Of a DNA stretch of 64,000 nucleotides, positions 48,711 through 57,826 are shown in pieces; the stretch's first letter is position 1, and each line of letters begins with the position of its first letter. The notes under the pieces were generated by a model. It saw nothing but the letters and a program-made list of their open reading frames with translations, was not told where the DNA came from and made no database searches. The stretch spans positions 154,283-218,282 of the forward strand of contig NZ_VLKY01000010.1 of assembly GCF_007830155.1 (NCBI RefSeq), in the 5' to 3' direction. Origin of the DNA: Pseudomonas duriflava. Lineage in GTDB: Bacteria; Pseudomonadota; Gammaproteobacteria; Pseudomonadales; Pseudomonadaceae. Made by a program: the position numbers and the translations under genes.

Positions 48711-49592
48711 TTAGGTCAATGTTCCAAGACGCTTGAACAACCACCCGCCAAACACATTGACGATCAGTCCTGCCATTACCAACGTCGTACCCATTATCTG
48801 AATAACCGTGAGGTGCTCATCCGCCAGGACAGCAGCAGATGTAATACCGACCAAGGGAACCAATAAAGAAAACGGAGCCACTTGGCTTGCTGGATAACGG
48901 GACAGCAAACGGCTCCACAGGCCATAGCCCAACAGCGTCGCGACAAAGGCGAGGTAGATGATTGCAAACATCGACGACAGGCTGAGATGCTCCAGCGCTC
49001 CCATGATCTGCTCAGGCCCTTCGAGCCAATAGGAAAGCATAAAGAAGGGTATGGGCGGAATCAGACTTCCCCATACCACCAGCGCCAGCATATCTACCTT
49101 GCCAATCCGCTTGGTGACGATGTTACCCAAGCCCCACATTCCCGCTGCACATAATGTGAGCAGAAAACCGGCCAGGGTCATGCGTCCCTCGCCATGTAAT
49201 CCAATGAGTAGCAAACCGCCGCCTGCGATAAGTAACCCGACCATGTTAGCCAAACGAAAGCGCTCGCCCAAAAACAACACGGCCATCAGCAGAGTAAAAA
49301 ACGCTTGGGCCTGAAGTACCAGTGACGCCAACCCCGCCGGCATCCCCACATACATAGCCGAAAACAGGAAAGCGAACTGCCCCAGCGAAATGGTAAGGCC
49401 GTAGGCCAGCAGCCAGCGCCAGGGCAGCGCCGGACGCCGGATCAGAAACACGGCGGGCAACGCGGCCAGTGTGAAGCGCAATCCGCCCAGCAACATGGGA
49501 GGTACGCCATGCAAGCCAACTTTAATTACAACAAAATTCAGACCCCACGCCACGATCACAACCAAGGCCAGCAACAAGTCCTTTGGTGACAT
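48711..49592 (-). CDS. eamA: DMT transporter, EamA orthologue
   Basis: A 293-residue, ten-helix DMT protein. It aligns along its length with E. coli EamA, an exporter of cysteine and O-acetylserine: AWGLNFVVIKVGLHGVPP, SLGQFAFLF, GMPAGLASLVLQAQAFFT and VAPFSLLVPLVG. The start (49592 or 49598) is uncertain by two codons. It stands alone between fdnG and uraH on the same strand. Confidence 0.87.
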   Translation of the reverse strand: MSPKDLLLALVVIVAWGLNFVVIKVGLHGVPPMLLGGLRFTLAALPAVFLIRRPALPWRWLLAYGLTISLGQFAFLFSAMYVGMPAGLASLVLQAQAFFTLLMAVLFLGERFRLANMVGLLIAGGGLLLIGLHGEGRMTLAGFLLTLCAAGMWGLGNIVTKRIGKVDMLALVVWGSLIPPIPFFMLSYWLEGPEQIMGALEHLSLSSMFAIIYLAFVATLLGYGLWSRLLSRYPASQVAPFSLLVPLVGITSAAVLADEHLTVIQIMGTTLVMAGLIVNVFGGWLFKRLGTLT

Positions 49593-49752
49593 AATCATCC
49601 ACTACCAGCCAAACAGAAATATGATCTCTTATAAGCCTTCACCTTATGCGCTGAAGAGGCTCTTCTGATAGATACAGTTCGGCGCATTTAATGCCGGACA
49701 GTGCCTTCCTGTAAGGCACTGTCCGAAGGCATGCCCTCCTCTAGTGCAACGA

Positions 49753-50103
49753 TTAGCTGCCGCGGTAAGTGGAATAACTGTATGGCGATACCAACAAAGG
49801 TACATGGTAGTGCTCGTCTGGCGCAGCGATACCGAAGCGCAACACGACGTCATCCAGGAAAGCCGGCTCGCCCAATGAAACCCCTCTGGCACGATAGTAG
49901 TACCCAATCTTGAAGACCAGTTGATAGATTCCGACCCTGAAGGCGCCTCCCTGCAACAAGGGCTGATTGCAGCGCCCATCCTCATTGGTCCAGGCTTCAC
50001 CGATCTTTTCAACCCCTTCCCCGACCCGATAAAGCTCGACATGAATACCTGCGCCTGGACAACCGTGCGCAGTGTCTAGTACATGTGTAGTCAATCGTCC
50101 CAT
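49753..50103 (-). CDS. uraH: 5-hydroxyisourate hydrolase (transthyretin-like)
   Basis: Hydrolyses 5-hydroxyisourate to OHCU in urate degradation. The 116-residue protein has the family's GRLTTHVLDTAHGCPG start, EDGRCNQPLL, and the diagnostic C-terminal tetrapeptide YRGS preceded by HYHVPLLVSPYSYSTY. The ATG at 50103 has GAGGA upstream; four more codons upstream are open. Divergent from puuE. Confidence 0.95.
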   Translation of the reverse strand: MGRLTTHVLDTAHGCPGAGIHVELYRVGEGVEKIGEAWTNEDGRCNQPLLQGGAFRVGIYQLVFKIGYYYRARGVSLGEPAFLDDVVLRFGIAAPDEHYHVPLLVSPYSYSTYRGS

Positions 50104-50163
50104 TTTTATCCTCATGCGCGTTGATCACAGGCAGGCTTGAAGCAGCCCATTGTTAGAGCCTAG

Positions 50164-50200
50164 AGCAAAATCCTGACCAAACAGGCAGGTTTTTTGCTTT
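50164..50200. promoter_or_regulatory. Dyad in the uraH-puuE intergenic region
   Basis: AGAGCAAAATCCTG (from 50162) and CAGGTTTTTTGCTTT (to 50200) form an imperfect dyad centred on ACCAAACAGG; the centre contains TGACCA, a half-site of the RutR-like pattern seen upstream of xdhA. A shared regulator is possible; one half is degenerate. Confidence 0.35.
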
Positions 50201-50277
50201 AAGCTAGGAGGATACATCACAGTAACAGGCGGGATGGTTGGCCCTCCTTTCAGACGGTATCGCTAAGGAATTGCTTT

Positions 50278-51198
50278 GTGAATAACCCTTACCCACGCAA
50301 TCTGGTCGGCTACGGCAATACCCCACCTCATCCACACTGGCCCAATAATGCCCGGATCGCCTTGTCCTTTGTACTCAACTATGAGGAAGGAGGCGAGCGT
50401 TCCATTCTGCACGGTGACAGGGAGTCGGAAGCCTTTTTATCTGAAATGGTAGCGGCCCAACCTTTGGCCGGGGTTCGCAATATGAGCATGGAGTCGCTGT
50501 ATGAGTACGGCAGCCGGGCCGGTGTTTGGCGAATTCTTGCACTCTTCCAAAAATACAATGTACCGCTCACCATCTTTGCCGTAGCCATGGCTGCACAGCG
50601 TCACCCGGAGGTGATTCGTGCCATGGTGAGAGCCGGCCATGAAATCTGCAGCCATGGTTATCGTTGGATCGACTATCAATACATGGACGAAGCCGATGAG
50701 CGTGCGCATATGCTAAAGGCGATCGAGATCCTGACCGAACTGACCGGAGAACGCCCGCTCGGTTGGTATACCGGTCGCACCAGCCCGAATACACGCCGTC
50801 TGGTCATGGAGGAAGGTGGATTCCTTTATGACTCGGATACGTATGATGATGACCTTCCCTATTGGGAACGGTCGCCTTCTGGCAAACCGCACCTGGTAAT
50901 CCCCTATACCCTAGATACCAACGATATGCGCTTTACGCAGGTCCAGGGATTTCATACTTCAGAGCAGTTCTTCACATACCTGAAAGATGCTTTCGATGTG
51001 CTGTACGAAGAAGGCGCAACCGCCCCTAAGATGCTATCAATCGGCTTGCACTGCCGCCTGATCGGCCGCCCCGCCCGCCTCGTCGGTCTCAAGCGTTTCC
51101 TTGATTACGCTCAGGCTCATTCTGGAGTCTGGTTTGCACGTCGAGTTGATATCGCTCGACACTGGTATGCCACCCACCCCATGGAGACCCTGGCATGA
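50278..51198 (+). CDS. puuE: Allantoinase PuuE (polysaccharide-deacetylase fold)
   Basis: Cofactor-independent allantoinase, allantoin to allantoate. The 306-residue protein is closely like Pseudomonas PuuE: YPRNLVGYGNTPPHPHWPNNARIALSFVLNYEEGGE, GHEICSHGYRWIDYQYMDE, GWYTGRTSPNTRRLV and LHCRLIGRPARL. It starts with GTG, eight bases after AAGGA. Heads the puuE-uraD-alc-allA operon. Confidence 0.95.
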   Translation: MNNPYPRNLVGYGNTPPHPHWPNNARIALSFVLNYEEGGERSILHGDRESEAFLSEMVAAQPLAGVRNMSMESLYEYGSRAGVWRILALFQKYNVPLTIFAVAMAAQRHPEVIRAMVRAGHEICSHGYRWIDYQYMDEADERAHMLKAIEILTELTGERPLGWYTGRTSPNTRRLVMEEGGFLYDSDTYDDDLPYWERSPSGKPHLVIPYTLDTNDMRFTQVQGFHTSEQFFTYLKDAFDVLYEEGATAPKMLSIGLHCRLIGRPARLVGLKRFLDYAQAHSGVWFARRVDIARHWYATHPMETLA

Positions 51199-51710
51199 CC
51201 TATTTCCAGACCGTCACGCCGAGTACGCTGAGCCGCACTGCATTCATAGCAGCCTTTGGTAATATCTATGAGCATTCCCCGTGGATAGCCGAGCGCGTCT
51301 ACGATCAGGGAGTCGATACCCACCTTGATAAGATTACTGGCTTGCATGAGCGAATGAGTGCCGTGCTGATGTCGGCCAGTCTCGAGGAGCAAATGAGCCT
51401 GATTAAGGCGCACCCGGATCTTGCCGGCAAGGCTGCCTTGCAAGGTGAGCTGACTGCGTCCAGCACATCCGAGCAAGCCGGAGCCGGTCTTGACCAGTGC
51501 ACCCCGCATGAACTAGCCCGCTTTACGCATCTCAACAACGCTTATAAGACCAGGTTTGGTTTCCCATTCATCATGGCCGTGAAAGGTAGCAACCGTCACC
51601 TGATCATCCAAGCCTTCGAAGAACGTCTCCACCATACTCCCGAACAGGAATTTGCCCACGCACTTTCCGAGATCAATAGGATTGCCCTGTTCCGCCTACA
51701 ACAGCTATGA
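51195..51710 (+). CDS. uraD: OHCU decarboxylase
   Basis: Converts 2-oxo-4-hydroxy-4-carboxy-5-ureidoimidazoline to S-allantoin. The 171-residue helical protein has [30 protein letters not shown] (active-site His and Asp region), [15 protein letters not shown], and [15 protein letters not shown]. Overlaps the puuE stop by four bases. Confidence 0.95.
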   Translation: MTYFQTVTPSTLSRTAFIAAFGNIYEHSPWIAERVYDQGVDTHLDKITGLHERMSAVLMSASLEEQMSLIKAHPDLAGKAALQGELTASSTSEQAGAGLDQCTPHELARFTHLNNAYKTRFGFPFIMAVKGSNRHLIIQAFEERLHHTPEQEFAHALSEINRIALFRLQQL

Positions 51711-51717
51711 GCTCACA

Positions 51718-52719
51718 ATGAAAAGAACCTATAACGCTCCGTTCGAAAAATACTTGAACCTTGCTGATGCACGCCTGGGTACGCGAGTCATCCATGTTAC
51801 CGATGACTGGTTCGCCGAAGCCAATCGTATGCTGAAACCCCACGAGCCGGAGTGGAAAGAAGGCGTTTATGATGACAACGGTAAATGGATGGATGGCTGG
51901 GAATCTCGGCGTAAGCGCTTTGAAGGCTACGATTATGCGATTGTAAAATTGGGCGTACCCGGCTCGATCAAAGGGGTGGATATTGATACTCGTTATTTCA
52001 CCGGCAACTATCCGCCTTCCGCCTCGCTCGAAGCCTGCTTTTGTACGGAAGGAGATCCCACTGCCAGTACCGAATGGGTAGAAGTGCTATCCGCTGTAGA
52101 GTTACAAGGTAACAGCCATCACTACCATGCCCTGAATGGTGACCGCCCCTGGACTCATCTGCGTTTGAATATCTACCCAGACGGCGGCGTGGCTCGTCTG
52201 CGCGTTTATGGCATTCCCTACCGTGATTGGTCCACTCATGCCACGGACCAAGTTATTGATCTGGCAGCTGCACTCAATGGCGGACGAGCCCTCGCCTGTA
52301 ACGACGAGCATTATGGCCGTATGAGTAATATCCTTAATCCTGGCCGAGCCGAAAGCATGGCTGACGGCTGGGAAACTGCACGCCGTCGTACACCCGGCAA
52401 TGACTGGGTCATCGTTGCCCTGGGCCATCCCGGTGAAATCGAGCGAATCGTGGTTGATACCCTGCATTTCAAAGGTAATTACCCGGACAGTTGCTCGATC
52501 CAGGCTGCTTATGTTCAGGGCGGCACCGACAATCAGATCGAGACGCAAAGCCTATACTGGCGCGAACTCCTGCCGTCTCAAAAGCTGCAGATGCACCAGG
52601 AGCATGAATTCAGCGAGCAGATCAAGGCGCTTGGTCCGGTCACCCACATACGTCTCAATATCTTCCCGGATGGCGGAGTCAGTCGGCTGCGCCTGTTTGG
52701 CCGTATCGCCAGGACATGA
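51718..52719 (+). CDS. alc: Allantoicase
   Basis: Hydrolyses allantoate to ureidoglycolate and urea. The 333-residue protein consists of two tandem allantoicase repeats: [10 protein letters not shown]...[32 protein letters not shown] and [11 protein letters not shown]...[32 protein letters not shown], each ending in [17 protein letters not shown] or [17 protein letters not shown]. It starts eight bases after the uraD stop. Confidence 0.95.
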   Translation: MKRTYNAPFEKYLNLADARLGTRVIHVTDDWFAEANRMLKPHEPEWKEGVYDDNGKWMDGWESRRKRFEGYDYAIVKLGVPGSIKGVDIDTRYFTGNYPPSASLEACFCTEGDPTASTEWVEVLSAVELQGNSHHYHALNGDRPWTHLRLNIYPDGGVARLRVYGIPYRDWSTHATDQVIDLAAALNGGRALACNDEHYGRMSNILNPGRAESMADGWETARRRTPGNDWVIVALGHPGEIERIVVDTLHFKGNYPDSCSIQAAYVQGGTDNQIETQSLYWRELLPSQKLQMHQEHEFSEQIKALGPVTHIRLNIFPDGGVSRLRLFGRIART

Positions 52720-52722
52720 ACT

Positions 52723-53229
52723 ATGCGCCATACACTTACGCCACGTCCTCTTACCCGCGAAGCCTTCGCCCCGTTCGGTGATGTTATCGAGACGGAGGAC
52801 CGGGATCACTTTTTGATCAATAATGGTTCTACCCAGCGCTTTCATCGGTTGGCCGATATCGATACCGGCCCTGGTGCTGGCCAGGCGATTATCAGCATCT
52901 TTCGTGCTCAAGCCCTACCATTGCCGCTGCGCATTAGAATGCTGGAACGCCACCCCTTGGGAAGTCAGGCTTTCGTACCACTCAAAGGTAATCCCTTTCT
53001 GATAGTTGTGGCACCACCAGGCGAAGCGCCTGCCCCCTTCGACGTCCAGGTCTTCATCACAAATGGAGAACAAGGCATCAATTACCACCGAGGTGTGTGG
53101 CATCACCCTGTTCTGGCCGTATCAGCGGTTGATGATTTCCTGATCGTCGATCGAGCCGGCGAGGGTCATAACTGCGACGAGTACTTTTTCAACGAAGACA
53201 TTGAGCTCTGGCTGGAGTGCGACCGTTGA
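52723..53229 (+). CDS. allA: Ureidoglycolate lyase
   Basis: Splits ureidoglycolate to glyoxylate and urea. The 168-residue cupin-like protein has FAPFGDVIE, the metal/substrate region ERHPLGSQAFVPL, GVWHHPVLAV and DEYFFNEDIELWL. AGGA lies eight bases before the ATG inside the alc end. Last gene of the ureide operon. Confidence 0.95.
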   Translation: MRHTLTPRPLTREAFAPFGDVIETEDRDHFLINNGSTQRFHRLADIDTGPGAGQAIISIFRAQALPLPLRIRMLERHPLGSQAFVPLKGNPFLIVVAPPGEAPAPFDVQVFITNGEQGINYHRGVWHHPVLAVSAVDDFLIVDRAGEGHNCDEYFFNEDIELWLECDR

Positions 53230-53515
53230 ATACCACGACACGATCAGCTGCAGAAATGCATACTGATCGTGTCTGTCATATCTCCAGCATCACACTCTCT
53301 AAACCCAAAACCTGTATCAAAATCCGGATGACTAGCCAGGCATACTGTTAACGCTTCTCGCGATTGGTCTTCATGCCCAGCAACAGGACGAGGACTTGGC
53401 AACAACAGCACAGCCCATTATTTTTCACGGTCAATTTCCACAGTTACGCCGCTAGCCAACGTTAGACAACGACCCTATACGAACGCGATACAGTGGGACG
53501 CCGAGCTTCCAGCAC
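53230..53515. other. Intergenic region after allA, with a hairpin
   Basis: ACACGATCAG / CTGATCGTGT (53238-53247, 53263-53272) form a hairpin whose loop contains a further TGCA-GAAA-TGCA stem; it is the probable allA terminator. Nothing recognisable follows to the convergent rarD stop. Confidence 0.55.
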
Positions 53516-54424
53516 TCAATGAATATTCTGTAATCTTCGCCGCATTTGTTTGCGCAGCAGGCGCGCGCTGTCCAAACATACCAGTACTACAGCTATCCCA
53601 ATGGGAACATAAGTCCACAGCTGAGACGGCAAGAACGTCTCATCCAGCAGTAGAATCGCTACAAAAAAGAGCAGTGCGGGTTCGATGTAGCTCAGGATGC
53701 CAAAGAGGCCCATAGGTAACAGACGACTTGCCGCCATCATCGCACCAAAGGCCAACGCACTAAGTAACCCCAACCCGGGCAGGAGAATCCATAACAGGGG
53801 TGAGACAGCCAGTGCCGGTGCAGGATTGAAGAAATACATCAGCGCCACGGCTAGAGGAGTCATGCATAGCATTTCCAGAACAAAACCGGACAGCGCATCG
53901 ATTTTCATCCAGCGCCGCAACATGAAATACGGCGGATATCCCAGCGCCGATACCAGAGTAACCCATGAAAACGCACCCGTAGCCCACCACTCGTGAATCA
54001 CGCCTAGCAATGCGAATACCACTGCCAGCCGGTACAACGGTCGCATTTTTTCGCCATAAAACAAGCGTCCGACCACCACCATGATCAAGGGCAGTAGAAA
54101 ATAGCCCAGCGTGATATCCAGCGTGTGCCCTGCCATCGTAGCCCAAACAAACACGCCCCACTGCGAGCCAACCAGGAGAGTACTGCCTATCAGAGCTATA
54201 ATCAGTCGAGGCTCATGAGCCAAGCGGATAATAGCCTCTCGGAGTAAAGCCCCCTGTCGTGTCATGACTACTAACAACAGGACTATCGGAATGGACCAAA
54301 CGATACGCTGAGCCAATACCTGCACACCACTAAGCGGCTCCAGATAGTTGAAATACACTGGCATCACTGCAAAAAGCACTGAAGATGCAACCGAAAGGAA
54401 CACGCCTCGTCCAGATAACATCAT
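53516..54424 (-). CDS. rarD: RarD-type DMT transporter
   Basis: A 302-residue, ten-helix permease. SVLFAVMPVYFNYLEPLSGVQVLAQRIVWSIPIVL, GHTLDITLGYFLLPLIMVVVGRLFYGE and GILSYIEPALLFFVAILLLDE are RarD signatures. The start overlaps the stop of the preceding DMT gene (ATGA), with GGAGG upstream; an ATG one codon later is equally usable. Substrate unknown. The two DMT genes form one unit. Confidence 0.9.
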   Translation of the reverse strand: MMLSGRGVFLSVASSVLFAVMPVYFNYLEPLSGVQVLAQRIVWSIPIVLLLVVMTRQGALLREAIIRLAHEPRLIIALIGSTLLVGSQWGVFVWATMAGHTLDITLGYFLLPLIMVVVGRLFYGEKMRPLYRLAVVFALLGVIHEWWATGAFSWVTLVSALGYPPYFMLRRWMKIDALSGFVLEMLCMTPLAVALMYFFNPAPALAVSPLLWILLPGLGLLSALAFGAMMAASRLLPMGLFGILSYIEPALLFFVAILLLDETFLPSQLWTYVPIGIAVVLVCLDSARLLRKQMRRRLQNIH

Positions 54425-55278
54425 GCTCCTCCCCTACGTCCCAGGCGGTTGATCAGAAGCGAGGCGACTATTACGCCTCCCCCCAAGAGTAGCCGTTGCA
54501 GATCGGCCTCTCGATTCCAGATCAGTAGATTCACGAGCAGCCCTGCTGGCACATGCAGCTCATTCATGATAGCCAGCGTTCCACCATTGACCCTGGTCGC
54601 ACCAACAGTCCACCCATACATGCCCAGCGCTGTAGCAAAGACGCCCATCCAAAGCAAAACACCCCACTGAACGGAAGTGGTAGGCAGAAGAGCCGTGTTA
54701 CCAAACAGGAAGAAAGAAGGCACAACGATAAGTAGAGCCCCCAGGAAGAAATAGCCGAACCGTCGATACAACGGTACGTCCGACGGATACCGCTGCACCA
54801 GATGCTTGCACATCACTTGCCCGGCGGCGAATGTAAGATTAGCTACCTGAAGCAGTAGGAAACCCCACAGATAATCGCCATCCAGGCGCTCGAATCGGAT
54901 AATGGCTGCACCAGAGACGGCTACTATCGCGGCCATTAGTGACCAAGGGTTGAACCGCCGACTTAGAGCATCGTCTAGCAACGTGACGTAGATAGGCGTC
55001 AACACAGTAAACAGCAGGACTTCCGGTACGGTCAGTACGGTGAAACTTCGATAAAGACAGAGATAGGTCACCCCGAATTGCAACGCCCCAGCCAGCATCA
55101 AGCCTGCCACGAAGCGGGGAGCGACGTTTTTCCATTGAGTGAACGGTAGAAAGATAAGTGCAGCCAACAGCACTCGAACCAGCACTGCAAAGTCGCTATC
55201 GACACGGCCAGCAATGTATTCCCCGATAAGGCTAAAGGAAAAGGCCCAGAGAACGGTAACGGCTAACAAGTACGGCAT
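54421..55278 (-). CDS. EamA-family (DMT) transporter
   Basis: A 285-residue protein with ten hydrophobic helices in two EamA repeats: WAFSFSLIGEYIAGRVDSDFAVLVRVLLAALIFLPF in the first and GVFATALGMYGWTVGATRVNGGTLAIMNELHVPAGLLVNLLIW in the second. The second half resembles the CarD-type carboxylate/amino-acid transporters of this superfamily. Coupled to rarD by a four-base overlap. Substrate unknown. Confidence 0.87.
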   Translation of the reverse strand: MPYLLAVTVLWAFSFSLIGEYIAGRVDSDFAVLVRVLLAALIFLPFTQWKNVAPRFVAGLMLAGALQFGVTYLCLYRSFTVLTVPEVLLFTVLTPIYVTLLDDALSRRFNPWSLMAAIVAVSGAAIIRFERLDGDYLWGFLLLQVANLTFAAGQVMCKHLVQRYPSDVPLYRRFGYFFLGALLIVVPSFFLFGNTALLPTTSVQWGVLLWMGVFATALGMYGWTVGATRVNGGTLAIMNELHVPAGLLVNLLIWNREADLQRLLLGGGVIVASLLINRLGRRGGA

Positions 55279-55389
55279 GGCTTCGGCTCAGCAAAAGGCC
55301 CCGACAGTAGCCTGCTTTTGCTGGCCTGGATAGTCTGAAAACTCTCGCTTAGCGGTTCTTTATTCTAAGATTATTGCCTCTTGCTAACG

Positions 55390-55416
55390 AATAGAGCCTC
55401 GCGAAGAGGCCCTATT
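55390..55416 (-). terminator. Probable azoR terminator
   Basis: Arms AATAGAGCCTC / GAGGCCCTATT (one mismatch) around GCGAA, 20-46 bases past the azoR stop on the minus strand, followed by TCGTT. Confidence 0.6.
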
Positions 55417-55435
55417 TAAGCGCTAGCGGACGACC

Positions 55436-56035
55436 TTATACGACTTCCTCAATCAGTGCCGTAGCAGCCTGGACTCCCTGCGCTAATGCTTCCGGCCCCA
55501 TCGCTACGCCTTCGACATGAATAAAGGTCACGTCAGTGATACCAATGAAGCCCAGCACCTGACGTAGATAAGGCTCTTGATGGTCGAGAGTACTCCCCGC
55601 GTAGATTCCTCCACGCGCGGTCAGTACAAAGGCTCGCTTTCCGTTCAACAACCCCTGCGGACCTTGTTCGGTATATTTGAAGGTCACGCCTGCACGCATT
55701 ACATGGTCGATCCAGGCCTTTAACGTACTGGGAATGGTAAAGTTATACATCGGCGCTGCCAAAACCAGTACATCGGCTGCTAATAACTCCTCGGTCAACT
55801 CATTGGAGCGCGCCAGTGCCGCTCGCTCGCGCTCACTATGGCTTTCCGCCGGACTCATCCAACCATTCAACAAAGTACCGTCGAGATGTGGAACGGGATT
55901 TTCCGCAAGGTCACGCATGATGATCGTGTCCTCAGGATGTACAGCGTGCCAGCGCTCAATGAAATGCCCGGTAATCTGGCGAGAAATCGAACCGTCTTGA
56001 CGTGCACTGCTTTCAACAACCAGAACCTTCGACAT
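55436..56035 (-). CDS. azoR: FMN-dependent NADH:quinone reductase / azoreductase
   Basis: A 199-residue flavodoxin-like enzyme that reduces quinones and azo dyes. VVESSARQDGSISRQITGHFIERW binds FMN phosphate, PMYNFTIPSTLKAWIDHVMRAGVTFKY is the AzoR core, and TARGGIYAGS contacts the flavin ring. AGGAG precedes the ATG. A LysR regulator is divergent with a palindrome between them. Confidence 0.93.
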   Translation of the reverse strand: MSKVLVVESSARQDGSISRQITGHFIERWHAVHPEDTIIMRDLAENPVPHLDGTLLNGWMSPAESHSERERAALARSNELTEELLAADVLVLAAPMYNFTIPSTLKAWIDHVMRAGVTFKYTEQGPQGLLNGKRAFVLTARGGIYAGSTLDHQEPYLRQVLGFIGITDVTFIHVEGVAMGPEALAQGVQAATALIEEVV

Positions 56036-56125
56036 AATCCGCTCTCCTGTAGCGTCATGAGTAGTGCGCTAAGGCTAATAGCTAATCAGCCGATAAAAAA
56101 CCGGAATCTCCCACTTAAACATATC

Positions 56126-56141
56126 TATTATATTGATAATA
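56126..56141. promoter_or_regulatory. Candidate LysR-type operator, azoR-lysR intergenic
   Basis: TATTATATTGATAATA is a perfect dyad (TATTAT-ATTG-ATAATA) in the divergent gap, with a T-N11-A arrangement as LysR regulators prefer. Confidence 0.5.
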
Positions 56142-56187
56142 ACGACAGCATCACGTAGCGTTCTGCAAACGCTTAAAAGGATTCTGC

Positions 56188-57087
56188 ATGAAAGCCCCCC
56201 GAGTTACTCTGGATCAGTGGCGCACCCTACAAGCCGTAGTTGATCATGGTGGCTTCGCTCAGGCAGCAGAAGCACTCCATCGCTCACAATCCTCCGTGAG
56301 CTATACGGTAGCTCGTATGCAGGAGCAGTTAGGCGTCCCTCTGTTACGAATTGATGGTCGCAAAGCTGTCTTGACCGAGGCAGGAAGTGTTCTGCTACGC
56401 CGCTCACGTCAGCTACTCAAACAGGCAAGCCAACTAGAGGAACTGGCCCACCACATGGAGCAAGGCTGGGAAGCGGAAGTCCGCCTAGTGGTAGACGCTG
56501 CTTATCCCACGACTCGCCTGGTACAAGCTTTAACTGAGTTCATGCCCCAGAGTCGTGGATGTCGGATCCGCCTGCGGGAAGAAGTTTTGTCTGGCGTGGA
56601 AGAAGTTTTATTGGAAGGCATTGCCGATCTTGCTATCAGCGGATTGAATATTCCGGCACATTTGGGGGCCGGCCTTGGAACGGTCGAGTTCGTGGCAGTT
56701 GCGCATCCGGAGCACTCATTGCACCGATTGCAACGTGAACTCAACTTTCAAGATCTGGAAAGTCAGATGCAAGTTGTCATTCGTGATTCAGGACGTGCTC
56801 AACCACGTGACTCAGGCTGGCTAGGTGCCGAACACCGCTGGACAGTAGGCAGTCTGGCCACAGCTGCTACATTCGTCCGTAACGGGTTGGGCTTCGCCTG
56901 GTTACCTCGTCATCAGATTGAACGAGAGCTGAAAGAGGGAAGCCTTAAACCGCTCCCCTTGAATCAAGGTGGAAATCGCTTCCATCCCTTCTATATGTAC
57001 CAGAGCCGCGAGCGCCAACTTGGGCCAGCCTCACAAATTCTGGTGAACCTAATCAAGAAGCATGGTACAGGGCAAGGTTTGTCCTGA
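56188..57087 (+). CDS. LysR-family transcriptional regulator
   Basis: A 299-residue regulator with an N-terminal winged helix (LDQWRTLQAVVDHGGFAQAAEALHRSQSSVSYTVARMQEQLGVPLL, residues 8-54) and a periplasmic-binding-like effector domain. AAAGGA lies seven bases before the ATG. Divergent from azoR, which is its most likely target. The effector could be a quinone or electrophile, by analogy only. Confidence 0.9.
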   Translation: MKAPRVTLDQWRTLQAVVDHGGFAQAAEALHRSQSSVSYTVARMQEQLGVPLLRIDGRKAVLTEAGSVLLRRSRQLLKQASQLEELAHHMEQGWEAEVRLVVDAAYPTTRLVQALTEFMPQSRGCRIRLREEVLSGVEEVLLEGIADLAISGLNIPAHLGAGLGTVEFVAVAHPEHSLHRLQRELNFQDLESQMQVVIRDSGRAQPRDSGWLGAEHRWTVGSLATAATFVRNGLGFAWLPRHQIERELKEGSLKPLPLNQGGNRFHPFYMYQSRERQLGPASQILVNLIKKHGTGQGLS

Positions 57088-57168
57088 CACTTCCTGAGAA
57101 ACCATCATATTCAATATACGGAACGTAACCGTTAGGCTTATTTTCCCACTCTGCTATAAGGATTCAAC

Positions 57169-57720
57169 ATGCTTAAACACGTACTGACTGCTTGCGCCTT
57201 TCTCTTCATGTCTTCAACGTGGGCAGCCGATAATCCCCATGTTGTGTTGACTACCAACCAAGGCGAAATTGAGCTGGAACTCGACGCTCAAAAGGCTCCT
57301 ATCAGTGTTAAGAATTTTCTTGGTTATGTAGAGTCAGGATTCTACAAAGGCACGATTTTTCATCGGGTCATACCTGGTTTTATGATTCAGGGAGGCGGCT
57401 TTAGCGAATCCATGGAGCAAAAGCAGACTCAGCCTCCTATTCGCAACGAAGCTGATAATGGCCTCAAAAATACACGCGGAACGCTAGCAATGGCGCGAAC
57501 GGCTGCTGTCAACTCAGCCACGAGCCAGTTCTACATCAACTTGGCCGACAATGCCTTCCTCGACCATGGCAGTCGAGACTTTGGTTACGCCGTATTCGGC
57601 AAGGTTGTTCGCGGAATGGAAGTAGTTGACAAGATCGCCAGCGTTCCGACAGGAAACCGAGGAATGTTTCAGAACGTTCCGCGCGAACCGATCCTGATCC
57701 TGGCGGCCAAACAATTATAA
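57169..57720 (+). CDS. ppiA: Periplasmic peptidyl-prolyl cis-trans isomerase (cyclophilin A type)
   Basis: A 183-residue precursor with a signal peptide ([19 protein letters not shown], cleavage before AADN) and a cyclophilin domain: [15 protein letters not shown] (catalytic Arg), [20 protein letters not shown], and [14 protein letters not shown]. Assists proline isomerisation in periplasmic proteins. AAGGA precedes the start. Confidence 0.94.
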   Translation: MLKHVLTACAFLFMSSTWAADNPHVVLTTNQGEIELELDAQKAPISVKNFLGYVESGFYKGTIFHRVIPGFMIQGGGFSESMEQKQTQPPIRNEADNGLKNTRGTLAMARTAAVNSATSQFYINLADNAFLDHGSRDFGYAVFGKVVRGMEVVDKIASVPTGNRGMFQNVPREPILILAAKQL

Positions 57721-57734
57721 GCCTGCTCTCAATC

Positions 57735-57774
57735 ATTCGAGGCCTGCTACCTTGCATGCCTCGAATCGGCATGC
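57735..57774 (+). terminator. Two overlapping hairpins downstream of ppiA
   Basis: ATTCGAGGC / GCCTCGAAT (57735-57743, 57758-57766) and GCATGCC / GGCATGC (57754-57760, 57768-57774) share bases and cannot form together. Probably the ppiA terminator region. Confidence 0.5.
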
Positions 57775-57826
57775 TTGGACTCTCTCTGCCGTCTAGAACT
57801 ACCTGTCACCAGAAACGGAAGCACCT

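Noticed and set aside
49644..50042. A 132-codon minus-strand frame overlapping uraH
   Set aside because: Low-complexity shadow of uraH in another frame; uraH has the full family signature.
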